Assembly (NCBI GenBank): GCA_013298125.1
Contig: JAAFJP010000028.1
Coordinates: 22,475 to 86,474, forward strand
Reading direction: 5' to 3'
Source of the DNA: Cytophagales bacterium
GTDB taxonomy: Bacteria > Bacteroidota > Bacteroidia > Cytophagales > Spirosomataceae
Length of the DNA: 64,000 bases
Program-made: the position numbers and the translations under genes
In this document: positions 1 through 8,679 of the stretch, one piece after another
How positions within the stretch are numbered: the stretch's first letter is position 1
Layout: each line of letters starts with the position of its first letter
The notes under the pieces: generated by a model
Seen by the model: only the letters and a program-made list of their open reading frames with translations
Told to the model about the DNA's origin: nothing
Databases searched by the model: none

Positions 1-1
1 A

Positions 2-883
2 ATGAAAATCCAAACTACACTCTCGCTTTTATTCTGTTTCTTCTTGTGTTATGCTGCACACTCCCAAGATTACTATCGGGTAGATTCTACTAAAAAACAG
101 GCTCAGAATACTCCTCTGATGCAAATTAAGCTCAAAGATGGTACCGTCTTAAAAGGCATTATCAGAAGTCAGAATCAGCAAGTAGTTAAGATTGAGACCC
201 AAAATTTAGGTACAGTTGATGTGAATATGCAAAATGTAGTCTCTATTACCTCTGCTACTGAAAACTCCTCAACTGATGAGTGGTATATCAGTCCCAATCA
301 ATATTTTTACAGCAACTCAGCGTTTATGCTCAAAGAGAAGGCTGTTGAACTCCAAAATATTTATGGGCTTTACAATAACTTTGAGTTTGGAATTTCTAAG
401 AATTTTTCGTTGAGTGTTGGAGGAATTCTTATTCCTACATTTTCGGCTTTTCCACTATTGTTCGGGGCGAAATATGGTACACCAATTGGAAAAGATGTAG
501 GTTTTTTCGTATCTTCAAAAAACGTTGCCATCTTAGGCGGTGGTACTGGATTTATAGGAGCTATCTCACCTGGTATCACCCTTGGAAATTCTTTAAATAA
601 TATCTCTTTAAGTACAAGTTGGTTTTATGCAACAGGTTCTGGAATTACCTCTACCCCTTCAATTTCATTAGCTGGGAGTTTCAAAATAGGTGAAAAAGCT
701 GCCTTTGTTACAGATAACCTTTTACTGAGTGGTGTCAGTAGTTCTGCTATTACCTATAGCTTTGGACTAAAAACATTTGGAAGAAGACAATCTTTTGGAT
801 TTGGGCTGGTTGGTTTTGCAGGTGGAAACAGCGGTTATGCTCTCCCCTATATCAGAGCTAATTTTAATCTATCAAAACGGTAA
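2..883 (+). CDS. Secreted protein with LSm-like N-terminal segment and barrel-like C-terminal part
   Basis: A 293-residue protein. Residues 1-22 form a Sec signal peptide ending in HSQ. Residues about 40-85 (IKLKDGTVLKGII and the stretch ending VVSIT) look like the small beta segment, LSm/SH3-like, often found at the start of Bacteroidota outer-membrane proteins. The rest alternates glycine and aromatic-rich strands and could form a small outer-membrane barrel, although it does not end in the usual aromatic residue. The start is at the window edge, so its upstream signals cannot be seen. The gene is convergent with the formylglycine-generating enzyme gene and only 2 bases separate the two stop codons. 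No specific function is recognised. Confidence 0.7.
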   Translation: MKIQTTLSLLFCFFLCYAAHSQDYYRVDSTKKQAQNTPLMQIKLKDGTVLKGIIRSQNQQVVKIETQNLGTVDVNMQNVVSITSATENSSTDEWYISPNQYFYSNSAFMLKEKAVELQNIYGLYNNFEFGISKNFSLSVGGILIPTFSAFPLLFGAKYGTPIGKDVGFFVSSKNVAILGGGTGFIGAISPGITLGNSLNNISLSTSWFYATGSGITSTPSISLAGSFKIGEKAAFVTDNLLLSGVSSSAITYSFGLKTFGRRQSFGFGLVGFAGGNSGYALPYIRANFNLSKR

Positions 884-885
884 AA

Positions 886-1689
886 TTATTGAGAAATATC
901 TTTCACACATCTAAATCCCACGTGCATCAAACCCGTCTCTGGACTTGTGGTTGAAGTATTGCCTATCTTAAAACCATGACATACATTTGGGTCGCAGAGA
1001 TATGAGCCTCCGCATTGTAGTTTTTCGCTGGGTTTTTCGGGGTCATTGTCTTGTACCCATTGCCAAACATTCCCGCCAATGTCCGATAGTCCGAGTTTAT
1101 TTTCGCCAAAAAATCCTACGGGCGAAGTCGTCAAAAAACCATCTTCATTTGAATTATACTGAGGAAATGAGCCTTGCCAGAAGTTGGCTTTGTACTTCCC
1201 GTTTTCGATAGCTTTTTCTCCCCAAGCATAAGTTTTGAACTTCTCTTCGGCATTATTGGCAGCAAAGTCGTACTCTATTTTTGTGGGCAAACGCTTCTTT
1301 GCCCATTGGCAATACGCCACAGCATCATTCCAAGAAACTTGCGTAACTGGATGATTATCAGGGGCTTTACCCTTCGCATCGGGGTATTGCCAATTCGCTC
1401 CTTTCACCAAACTCCACTCACCCGTTTTGAAATCGAATACACCAGAATCTCCAAATTTTTCTGACTCAGTTTTGTAATGAGTAGCCTCCACAAAATCACG
1501 AAATTGTGCGACAGTTACAGGTGTTTTGTCAATGAAGTAAGGTTTGATATTGTCGTTACCTTGTACGTATGCCATGCCTTCAAAGGCTTGGATTTGGGGT
1601 TTTATTTTTTGTTGTAAAATAAAAAATACACTAAAAAATAACACAACAGAAATCGACAGAATGGTAATTTTACTACGCATATTTTTCAA
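886..1689 (-). CDS. Formylglycine-generating enzyme (SUMF1/FGE family)
   Basis: FGE-sulfatase-fold protein with an N-terminal membrane or signal segment (residues about 8-25). It probably matures sulfatases in the periplasm by oxidising the active-site cysteine to formylglycine. The C-terminal motif GGSYLCDPNVC keeps both catalytic cysteines (Cys232 and Cys237, spaced C-x4-C as in human SUMF1), and the family ending GFRC is present at 258-261, so this looks like a true FGE and not a generic SUMF1-like protein. The coordinates given use a TTG start that overlaps the sulfatase stop as TTGA, with an AGAGGA upstream. The ATG at 1680, three codons in, is an equally good start. It lies immediately downstream of its likely substrate gene on the same strand. 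Confidence 0.88.
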   Translation of the reverse strand: MKNMRSKITILSISVVLFFSVFFILQQKIKPQIQAFEGMAYVQGNDNIKPYFIDKTPVTVAQFRDFVEATHYKTESEKFGDSGVFDFKTGEWSLVKGANWQYPDAKGKAPDNHPVTQVSWNDAVAYCQWAKKRLPTKIEYDFAANNAEEKFKTYAWGEKAIENGKYKANFWQGSFPQYNSNEDGFLTTSPVGFFGENKLGLSDIGGNVWQWVQDNDPEKPSEKLQCGGSYLCDPNVCHGFKIGNTSTTSPETGLMHVGFRCVKDISQ

Positions 1690-3209
1690 TAATTTCCTCT
1701 ATTTTGATGGTCAAAACGTTTCTGGATAATTCTATTCAAAGGAATTTGCATTCCGCCAGTAGCTTCAAGCCAGTCAAAAACTTGGTCTCTGAGCTGATGA
1801 GCAATTTCTTGATGTTCTTTACTTCTTATCAAATTATTAATTTCCATTGGGTCTGTTTGCAAATCGTACAGTTCGTTTGTATCCCAGACCCCGTGATAAT
1901 AAATATACTTATAACGTTCAGTCCTCACACCAAAACAAGTAGGGGTTTGAGGAAAATCTGTCTCCCAATAATACTCATAAAACGCCTTATCTTTCCAAAC
2001 AGAACTTTGTTTTTTGAGAATATTCAGGAATGAATTTCCCTGCATTTGGCTTGGCGTGGCTTGATTGGCATAAGCTAATAACGTAGGGGCAATATCAATA
2101 TTTTGAATCACTTGCTCTACTTCTGTTTTGGGTTGAATAATTGATGGACAGCGAATCAACAGTGGTACTCGCATAGATTCTTCGTACATATGACGTTTAT
2201 CAATTAGCCCTCTTTCGCCAAAACTGAAACCATTATCACCCATATACACTACCATTGTGTTTTCATCTAATCCATTGATTTTCAGCCATTCCAATAATTT
2301 CCCTACGCTTTCATCTACTCCCAATAGGGTTTCAAAATATTGGTGATAAAAATCATTGAATCCAATTTTTCCATGATACAAGTAGTCCACTCCATGCCAA
2401 CTATACCGCTGATTTTTCACCCATTTGGGCATATCAATAATGTTGGCTTTCCCAAAAATTGATTGCGTTAATTTATCCTTTTCTCCTCCCCAATTTTTAC
2501 TCGAATCAGTAGCGGTTAAATACATCGAAGCGGGATAATTAATGCTTTGATTTTTATAAATATCTTTATGTCTTTGGGTAGGTTCAAAACTGGCGTGAAC
2601 AGCTTTATGAGACAAATATATAAAAAATGGTTTATCTTTTTTAACGGTATTGAGCCAATCAAGAGCGTAATTAGTCAATAAATCTGTGATGTGTGTACTA
2701 TCGGTATGCTTGACTTGCTTGCCATTTATATTAAACGTGGGATGATAATATTCTCCTTGTCCTTTGAAACTCAACCAATAATCAAAACCTTTTTGGGGAG
2801 CATCGTCCGTATTTCCCATGTGCCATTTCCCTAAAAATGCTGTTTGATAACCCGCCTGTTGGAGGTATTGCGGAAAGAATTTCAGTTGGTTAGGAAGAGG
2901 AGCGAAATTATCAACCACTTTGTGTGTATGTGCATATTGACCTGTGAGAATACTCGCCCTACTCGGTGAACACAAAGCCGTACTAACACAGGCATTCTTG
3001 ACATGAGCCCCCTCCTTGGCTAATTTATCCAAATTCGGTGTTTTCAGTCCCGCAATGGTGTTCATAAAACCCATCGCATCAAAACGGTGGTCATCTGCCA
3101 AGATGAATATAATGTTTTTAGGTTTGGTTTTAAATTTAGTGTTATTGCTTTGTGCTGATATTTCATTGCAAGACAACAAAAATACCATTAGAAGAAAAGC
3201 GTCTTTCAT
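1686..3209 (-). CDS. Type I sulfatase (arylsulfatase-like)
   Basis: 507-residue alkaline-phosphatase-fold sulfatase. The sequence shows the metal-binding start FILADDH (residues 35-41) and the sulfatase signature CSPSRASILTG with Cys80, the residue converted to formylglycine. GKWHMG and GDNGFSFGERGL are further family motifs. The N-terminus has a lipobox-like FLLSC (Cys14), so it may be a lipoprotein. The FGE gene follows with a 4-base stop/start overlap, and the two are very likely cotranscribed and functionally coupled. The substrate (probably a sulfated polysaccharide) cannot be told from the sequence, and no glycoside hydrolase sits beside it. A TAnnTTTG-like -7 box (CAAAATTA on the + strand, 3232-3239) lies just upstream but has no -33 partner. 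Confidence 0.93.
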   Translation of the reverse strand: MKDAFLLMVFLLSCNEISAQSNNTKFKTKPKNIIFILADDHRFDAMGFMNTIAGLKTPNLDKLAKEGAHVKNACVSTALCSPSRASILTGQYAHTHKVVDNFAPLPNQLKFFPQYLQQAGYQTAFLGKWHMGNTDDAPQKGFDYWLSFKGQGEYYHPTFNINGKQVKHTDSTHITDLLTNYALDWLNTVKKDKPFFIYLSHKAVHASFEPTQRHKDIYKNQSINYPASMYLTATDSSKNWGGEKDKLTQSIFGKANIIDMPKWVKNQRYSWHGVDYLYHGKIGFNDFYHQYFETLLGVDESVGKLLEWLKINGLDENTMVVYMGDNGFSFGERGLIDKRHMYEESMRVPLLIRCPSIIQPKTEVEQVIQNIDIAPTLLAYANQATPSQMQGNSFLNILKKQSSVWKDKAFYEYYWETDFPQTPTCFGVRTERYKYIYYHGVWDTNELYDLQTDPMEINNLIRSKEHQEIAHQLRDQVFDWLEATGGMQIPLNRIIQKRFDHQNRGNY

Positions 3210-3305
3210 AGTTTCTGTATTGATTATTTTTCAAAATTAGAGGTTTTATTTGAAAGAAGGTTTAGAAGATAGTTTGTATTTTGCATATAAAAAATCTGTT
3301 TTATT

Positions 3306-3797
3306 ATGCGAAACGTAATCATCATTTTAGGTTCACCCAATTCTCCAAAAGGCAGGCTTCATAAAATAGCCATCGGAAGGGTAAATAAATGCCTCGAAAT
3401 TTTTAATCCTGAAACGGATATGATTCTGTGTACTGGTGGTTTTGGGTCGCATTTTAATACAACAGAAAAGCCTCATGCAGCGTATTTGAAGCGATATTTG
3501 ATGAGAAAAGGAATTGCAGAAAGCTATTTCCTACCTTTTGCACTTTCGAGTAATACTGTCGAAGATGCTACCAAATCAAAGGCAATTTTATTAGAAAATA
3601 CTTTTAAAAAAGTAACCATCATCACTACCGAATATCATTTACGAAGGGTACAATTAATTTTTGATGAAATATTGGAGGGCATAGAAAAAACGTATGTTCC
3701 CGTTCCAAATAATATCTCAAAAAGTATTTTTCAAAAATTTGAAAAACATGAAGATAAAGCGGTTGAGGGGATTTTGAGGGATGGATTGTATTATTGA
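3306..3797 (+). CDS. YdcF-like DUF218 protein
   Basis: 163 residues with the DUF218 pattern: an N-terminal hydrophobic strand (VIIILGSP), the strand and glycine turn MILCTGGFGSH (about 38-48), an acidic/aliphatic helix, the SSNTVEDA motif (about 80-87) and the TTEYHLRR motif (about 103-110). There is no signal peptide or membrane helix, so it is a short cytosolic version, unlike SanA or ElyC-type membrane forms. The family has a Rossmann-like fold and may bind nucleotides; the reaction is unknown. The gene is divergent from the sulfatase. Confidence 0.75.
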   Translation: MRNVIIILGSPNSPKGRLHKIAIGRVNKCLEIFNPETDMILCTGGFGSHFNTTEKPHAAYLKRYLMRKGIAESYFLPFALSSNTVEDATKSKAILLENTFKKVTIITTEYHLRRVQLIFDEILEGIEKTYVPVPNNISKSIFQKFEKHEDKAVEGILRDGLYY

Positions 3798-3876
3798 TAG
3801 AAGTAATCGAAGAACTTTATATTAGTGATATTTTTAAACTAATGTTCAGAAAACTTTAAATTGTCTTATTCTTATT

Positions 3877-3970
3877 TCAGAACACGCTTGCGAAACGCCG
3901 TACCGTTAAGATTAGTAGAATTAACAAGATTAATCATAAAAATCCTGTAAATCCTAAAATCGTGTTCTGA
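3877..3970. repeat. 94-bp element with 10-bp terminal inverted repeats
   Basis: The ends TCAGAACACG and CGTGTTCTGA are perfect inverted repeats. The interior is AT-rich with AATCCT/AATCCTAAAATC words, like the interior of the element at 25671-25783. It lies between the YdcF-like gene and the convergent GNAT gene. There is no coding potential. Confidence 0.6.
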
Positions 3971-4026
3971 CGGGGTCGTACAGACGGGGTTACCTAAACA
4001 AATTGTTGTCTTTCAAACACTAATAT

Positions 4027-4446
4027 CTACAAATCCTTCACAAAATGTAAACTATTAATTTGAAATTCTTTGTTCAAATATAAACGATGTGCCGTGTGTC
4101 GGGATGGACCAGAATCAAGCGAAATACAATCGTAACCTTTTGATATAGCTATATTTACCACAAAATCTAACAAGGCACTTGCGTGTCCTTTTCCTCTTAC
4201 TTTATCAGAAGTTGTGAGGTCATCAATATAGATTTGCTTGCCGTTAAAAAGCATCTGCAAATACCGAAAACCAATCGCTGATACTACCTCTCCATCTTCT
4301 TCGATATAAGCAATTTGGTAGCCCTCCGAAAGCATTTCAGTTACTTTTTCTACGAATGTATCTTCCTGTAAATGAGGGCGTAAGAGACTAAAAACGTACC
4401 AACATTTTTTGATTTCTGATGCAGTTTGGGCGAATTGTATGTTCAT
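4027..4446 (-). CDS. GNAT-family N-acetyltransferase
   Basis: 139 residues from the ATG at 4446 (MNIQFAQ). An in-frame ATG at 4473 would add nine residues that do not fit the fold. The GNAT core is visible: strand and turn GYQIAYIEEDGEVVSAIGFR, strand IYIDDLTTSDKVRGKGHASALLDF with the acetyl-CoA pyrophosphate-binding loop R-G-K-G-H-A, then GYDCISLDSGPSRHTAHRLYLNKEF, a typical C-terminal motif. The substrate is unknown. It may belong to the transcription unit of the upstream membrane cluster, but a perfect palindrome (4494-4526) separates them. Confidence 0.85.
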   Translation of the reverse strand: MNIQFAQTASEIKKCWYVFSLLRPHLQEDTFVEKVTEMLSEGYQIAYIEEDGEVVSAIGFRYLQMLFNGKQIYIDDLTTSDKVRGKGHASALLDFVVNIAISKGYDCISLDSGPSRHTAHRLYLNKEFQINSLHFVKDL

Positions 4447-4493
4447 GGTTATGATTAAAAATTGATGTTTCAACTATAATTTGTGTGGGAACT

Positions 4494-4526
4494 AACGTCG
4501 TGGAGGTTCAAAACCTCCACGACGTT
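4494..4526. repeat. 33-bp perfect palindrome (15-3-15), TTG-loop family
   Basis: Arm AACGTCGTGGAGGTT, loop CAA (TTG on the other strand), and the exact complement of the arm. The same plan (AACG ends, GGTT before the loop, TTG loop) occurs at 16908-16940 with different but again perfectly paired arms. There is no T-run after the stem on either strand, so it is not an obvious intrinsic terminator. Confidence 0.75.
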
Positions 4527-4543
4527 CCTACTAATTAAAACAA

Positions 4544-5941
4544 TTATTCTTCCGAAAAATCCTCCGAAATCAATTTCCTCAATTGCTGATGCGGACGAAG
4601 ATTTGGGCGTTTTGAAAATATCGCTTTATCACTCGAAGAGTTTTTAGCTTTATGAGCTAAGGTGCTGGTATCAAAATAGTTATCTCTCACAAATTGGTTT
4701 ACTTCGTCTTCGTTAATTACTTCTCGCACCATTGAGCCTTTCCCGAATCCATCGTTATACGCTCCGATTCTTGCATCGGTTTCTGCCAAACGAGTTTCGT
4801 TTTCGATGGCTTTTATTTCTTCTTGCAAAGCCTGTTTTTGACTTTGTAATGACTCTAAACTTGGCAATAATTTTAGGTCGTTTTCTAAAATGTTTTTCTG
4901 AACGATTTGTTCGGCTAATTCTGTTTCAATTGCCTGTAATTCAGTCGTTAAGCGTTTTTGTTCTTTGCGTAAGCGTTTGAGTTTAGGGTCGATTTGTAAC
5001 CATCTTTGCCAGTAACATTGTAACACTGGAAAGGCAATTCCCAAACAAATTGCACCTGCCAAAGCAAACAAAATCCCAGATAAAACAAATGATGCCAAAG
5101 CCCAAGGACTATTGACCAATTTCTCGTTCAAAGCATCAAAAACTTTCATCTTTGATTCTATCTGAGCAGTAACTTCGGGTGGTAATGCTGCCGATGGATT
5201 CAGAGGGTCAAGTATCTGATTTTGAAGCTGTTTGATAGATTTATTGACAGATTCTTTCATCTTGTCAGTCTTGTAGGCTTCGTACCTGAACCATCCCAAA
5301 ATAAACAAAGTCACCACCGCAAATACAACTGTTACGCCCTTGAACCACGCATATACACGCTTCGCACGGGGCGTTGGATTATCTGAATATGGATTCTCAA
5401 TTAGACGTTCGTAAGCGGGTTTTAACAAGACTGAAACCATCGCCAGACCAACCGCAAAAGCCCATGCTTCAAAGTTGTTGCGGATGTTTAGTGCGTAGGC
5501 TACGATTTCGTGAGAGATAATCAAATCACCCGCCACGAAAGAAAGTCCAGCGAAGAGATAAATAAACCCCGCAAAGAGTGAATATTTATGACCAACAGAA
5601 TGCCTTTTATCTGAAAATTGTTGAATGAAATTCTGATTTTCAGTTACTTGACTATCAATTCTATCTTTGTTTTTACCTGCCAAATTTACCTTCAAAATAC
5701 GGTCTTGGAGAGCATCGTACGATTCTTTGAAACGAACTTTTACATGGTCAATGACTTTTTCTAAGTCAGAAAGTTCATGCTTTTTTTCGCCTAACTGACG
5801 ACTAAGCCACTCAAAATTAACCTGCGATGACAAATAGCCTTCGTAAGTATTTTTATCAACCGATTCTAAACCGCTGTGATAGCCGTGTTGAAAATCGTAA
5901 TTTTCGGTATGGGATTGTTCGTTGTTTTCGTTATTATTCAT
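4544..5941 (-). CDS. Coiled-coil / four-helix membrane protein, unknown
   Basis: 465 residues, not recognised. The polar N-terminus (1-40) has no signal peptide. Residues about 45-105 are a charged helix likely to form a coiled coil. Hydrophobic segments lie at about 121-143, 156-175, 202-218 and 280-307. Residues about 315-395 form a second, strongly heptad-like coiled coil (KRLRKEQKRLTTELQAIETE). The tail is polar. The downstream side of the cluster holds a palindrome and the GNAT gene; upstream, 148 bp away, is a secreted protein gene, and beyond that a 356-residue protein with the same coiled-coil/TM4/coiled-coil plan. The arrangement suggests a membrane complex. No known family is claimed. 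Confidence 0.75.
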   Translation of the reverse strand: MNNNENNEQSHTENYDFQHGYHSGLESVDKNTYEGYLSSQVNFEWLSRQLGEKKHELSDLEKVIDHVKVRFKESYDALQDRILKVNLAGKNKDRIDSQVTENQNFIQQFSDKRHSVGHKYSLFAGFIYLFAGLSFVAGDLIISHEIVAYALNIRNNFEAWAFAVGLAMVSVLLKPAYERLIENPYSDNPTPRAKRVYAWFKGVTVVFAVVTLFILGWFRYEAYKTDKMKESVNKSIKQLQNQILDPLNPSAALPPEVTAQIESKMKVFDALNEKLVNSPWALASFVLSGILFALAGAICLGIAFPVLQCYWQRWLQIDPKLKRLRKEQKRLTTELQAIETELAEQIVQKNILENDLKLLPSLESLQSQKQALQEEIKAIENETRLAETDARIGAYNDGFGKGSMVREVINEDEVNQFVRDNYFDTSTLAHKAKNSSSDKAIFSKRPNLRPHQQLRKLISEDFSEE

Positions 5942-5982
5942 TGTATTTCTGTAAGTCCGTAAATTATGTAATTTGTTCAGTT

Positions 5983-6011
5983 AAATTGTCGTGCCAGTGG
6001 CACGACAATTT
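5983..6011. repeat. 29-bp perfect palindrome (13-3-13)
   Basis: Arm AAATTGTCGTGCC, loop AGT, exact complement. It lies in the 148-bp gap between two genes of the membrane cluster, 42 bp upstream of the 465-residue protein's start. It has no T-run on the coding strand, so it is more likely an mRNA hairpin or dispersed repeat than a terminator. Confidence 0.7.
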
Positions 6012-6089
6012 AGTCATAAATTCTTTTCAATACTTATAAAAGTAGTCGTTTAAAAGAATATAAACAATTGATATACAAATACTTACACA

Positions 6090-7331
6090 TTATAACTGAT
6101 GTTTTTTATAGTATTCTTTTATATAGTACAATAACACTTCGTTATCCCTCTGATTAGGAGCCGTTTTGTATAATTTTAAAAGGTCGGAATCATTTTTAAG
6201 TAAATTTTCAAGATATGGTTTATCCACCGTTGAATATGTTTCAGTCTTGAAATTTAATGTTTTACAGCCACCAGGCTCTCCTGCCATCGAACTGCCTATT
6301 AATCCTCCCATTAACCCTCCTGCTATAGCACCAGTGGTAGCATAACTGTTTTGTCTATTTATGCTGAGAGATGAAGCATTATTCCATACAATCATATTCC
6401 CAAATATATAAGTCTTCACAAAAGACCTATATTGGTTGTATCTGTAAGTATTCATATAGAAATTTTTTCCGTCAGAAAAGCAAAAATAATTTCCTTTTAA
6501 TTGTTTATGGGTACTTGAATATATTTTGAATACCTCTGCCTCTGGTTCAATAACGAAATTACCTACAACGTCTGGTTGGTTCTTTTTAAAACTGTCAAAA
6601 GAATTATATATACCATATTTTCGAGGAATATTAAGCGATACTTCCTCAGAAGTATTGGTGGAATATGATTCTATGGTTAGCCCAAACTTCTTTGCTTCTT
6701 TATCAAACTCCATGTCCATTTCAACCTCTGTATTAGATACAATAGTTGTGTCTGACCCCACCACTTTTTTCTGAATATTCTTATTTAGGTAATTTTCAAA
6801 TTGAGATAATGTTTTTTCTATACATACTCTCATTTTCATCATATTTGATTGAATTGTCCCTTTTCCTGCTTCTACGAATAATTCTGTGGAATAAATTGGG
6901 GCAAATTTATCACGTTCTTGTTTCAAAAGAGTTATTGATAATCCAACACGTCCATTATTCCTAATATTTCCTTCTACACCAGATATTTCTAAATCTGTTA
7001 CCATTAAACCATAGGGTACTTGTGTATTCTTTGATTTTTCATCCAGCTTACTCATCCGAATTAAATCGTTGAAGGTTGGTATTAACCCATCTTGAAATAC
7101 TACATCCATTTTTTCTTCACCATTTGCACCTCGCTTATAAATAAATCCTATGCGTGAAGTATCTGATGTCCGACCATCTACAATTTTAGAGATATAAAAA
7201 TTTTCACGGACAGGTATCGTGATTCTTAAATTAGAGTCATTTTTGTCAATTTTTAATACATATTTTTGTTGTGCTTTTGATGTCAGAGATAAGCAAAAAA
7301 ATATTACGATTAGTAGCTTTATTTTATTCAT
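6090..7331 (-). CDS. Secreted protein of unknown function with glycine-zipper segment
   Basis: 413 residues with a clear Sec signal peptide (1-21, ending SKAQ). The central part (25-310) is mostly beta-rich and not recognised. Residues about 325-350 contain a glycine-zipper-like stretch (GAIAGGLMGGLIGSSMAG) that could insert in or pack against a membrane. The C-terminal 60 residues are helical and charged. It sits between two coiled-coil membrane proteins on the same strand (55 bp after the 356-residue protein gene, 148 bp before the 465-residue one), which suggests a periplasmic component of the same system. Confidence 0.7.
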   Translation of the reverse strand: MNKIKLLIVIFFCLSLTSKAQQKYVLKIDKNDSNLRITIPVRENFYISKIVDGRTSDTSRIGFIYKRGANGEEKMDVVFQDGLIPTFNDLIRMSKLDEKSKNTQVPYGLMVTDLEISGVEGNIRNNGRVGLSITLLKQERDKFAPIYSTELFVEAGKGTIQSNMMKMRVCIEKTLSQFENYLNKNIQKKVVGSDTTIVSNTEVEMDMEFDKEAKKFGLTIESYSTNTSEEVSLNIPRKYGIYNSFDSFKKNQPDVVGNFVIEPEAEVFKIYSSTHKQLKGNYFCFSDGKNFYMNTYRYNQYRSFVKTYIFGNMIVWNNASSLSINRQNSYATTGAIAGGLMGGLIGSSMAGEPGGCKTLNFKTETYSTVDKPYLENLLKNDSDLLKLYKTAPNQRDNEVLLYYIKEYYKKHQL

Positions 7332-7386
7332 TTTTGTAAGTTTTAGTAATTTAATATCCGTATGTTTTCAAATTTGTAATCTGTTT

Positions 7387-8457
7387 TTATAACTTCTCCC
7401 CATCCCCCAAAATCCCCTTCATCTGCCTACCACTCAACCGATTACGATATTGGCTTGCCAAATGATATTCACTCTCAAAAACCTTGATTAGCATATCTCT
7501 TTGGGCTTTTATTTTGGAGTTTTGGGTACTGAGTTTGGTTAATTCGGGTAGTACATTTTGCTTATCTTGGCGGTATTTTTCGATTTCGGTTTTGTATGTT
7601 GAAATCTCATTTTCCCAATCTGCCACCTTCTTGATTTTATCTTTTTGTAATTGATTTCTTTTCTGAAAAATACTCAAATCGTCTTTCAAAACGGTGAGAT
7701 TTCCTAATAATAATTTTCCCGAAAACATAAACAGAAAGAAAATAAAAGCAAATAGAGCATATGATTTCAAGGCGGGCTGGGTTGCATAAATCTGTGCAAA
7801 TACAAAGAAAGCCGAAGCCAAAGGCATTCCGATTTCTTCTAAAACTCTTCGCCAAGAACTTGTTTTATCATCATCGTGTAAGAAGGAAATTCTCCCGAAC
7901 AGATTAAACATCCCTGCCCAAAATACGCCCATCGCAATTAGTCCACTTTGTTGAAAGTGCCCACGCAGAGATTCTTCAATCAGGAAGTAGTTTCCTACGG
8001 CAATTCCAAAAGCTAAAAGCAATCCTACGATGGTACGGGGTAAATGATGTTGTTCGGTAAACTCCTGATTTTTAAGCTCTTCTATTTTTATTTCTAATTC
8101 TTTGACTAAACTTTCCTTTTCGTTTATCCAATAATTCAGTTCCCCAATTTTCTCTTCTTTTTGTTCGATAACACGGTCAGTTTCAGCGGTTTGTTGAGCA
8201 AAATAATGTCGAATAATGGACACCTTTTCATCAGGATTTGAGCCTGACAAACCATAAATTACGCCTTCGTCTCGTAGGATGTCATTGTTGATGAGCCAGT
8301 CGGGTTCGTTGGTGCGTGCGTATGGTTCGGTGGGTATATACGAGTCGGTATATTCAAGTTCAGACGTAACTTCCTCAACCACAGGCGTTTCGACCACGAC
8401 AGTATCAGTGATTGTTTTTTTACGAAAGAGATTTTTTATGGAATCAAAAACAGACAT
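7387..8457 (-). CDS. Coiled-coil / four-helix membrane protein, unknown
   Basis: 356 residues, no signal peptide. A Thr/Val/Glu-rich N-terminal tail (14-45) is followed by a coiled coil (about 91-132, EKIGELNYWINEKESLVKE), four hydrophobic segments (about 142-160, 170-190, 210-226, 231-252) and a long second coiled coil (about 255-330). The plan matches the 465-residue protein encoded further down the same strand, although the sequences are not obviously alike. It is the first gene of the likely operon. The family is not recognised. Confidence 0.72.
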   Translation of the reverse strand: MSVFDSIKNLFRKKTITDTVVVETPVVEEVTSELEYTDSYIPTEPYARTNEPDWLINNDILRDEGVIYGLSGSNPDEKVSIIRHYFAQQTAETDRVIEQKEEKIGELNYWINEKESLVKELEIKIEELKNQEFTEQHHLPRTIVGLLLAFGIAVGNYFLIEESLRGHFQQSGLIAMGVFWAGMFNLFGRISFLHDDDKTSSWRRVLEEIGMPLASAFFVFAQIYATQPALKSYALFAFIFFLFMFSGKLLLGNLTVLKDDLSIFQKRNQLQKDKIKKVADWENEISTYKTEIEKYRQDKQNVLPELTKLSTQNSKIKAQRDMLIKVFESEYHLASQYRNRLSGRQMKGILGDGEKL

Positions 8458-8545
8458 AAGATTGGGAGTATTTTAGGAGTAACGAAATTGAGAAAAAATA
8501 TTGTACTCTCCAACGAAAATATGAGGAATGGTCGTTTAGTTATTT

Positions 8546-8569
8546 TAATTTTGTAATACTTGAAGTATT
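8546..8569. promoter_or_regulatory. Candidate -7 box and adjoining 15-bp palindrome in a divergent promoter region
   Basis: In the 222-bp gap between divergent genes, TAATTTTG (8546-8553, + strand) matches the Bacteroidota -7 consensus TAnnTTTG. Starting 1 base later is AATACTTGAAGTATT (8555-8569), a perfect palindrome around a central G, placed as an operator would be. No -33 TTG lies at the usual spacing, so the promoter half is weak. Confidence 0.35.
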
Positions 8570-8679
8570 GTAGTTTACATAAATAAAAGCCGATAGTGAC
8601 ACCAATATGGAGATGTTTATCAATGCTCTTAACCTTATTTTGGAAAATTCAAGAAGTAAAACCCCTTAAAAAAACGTAG

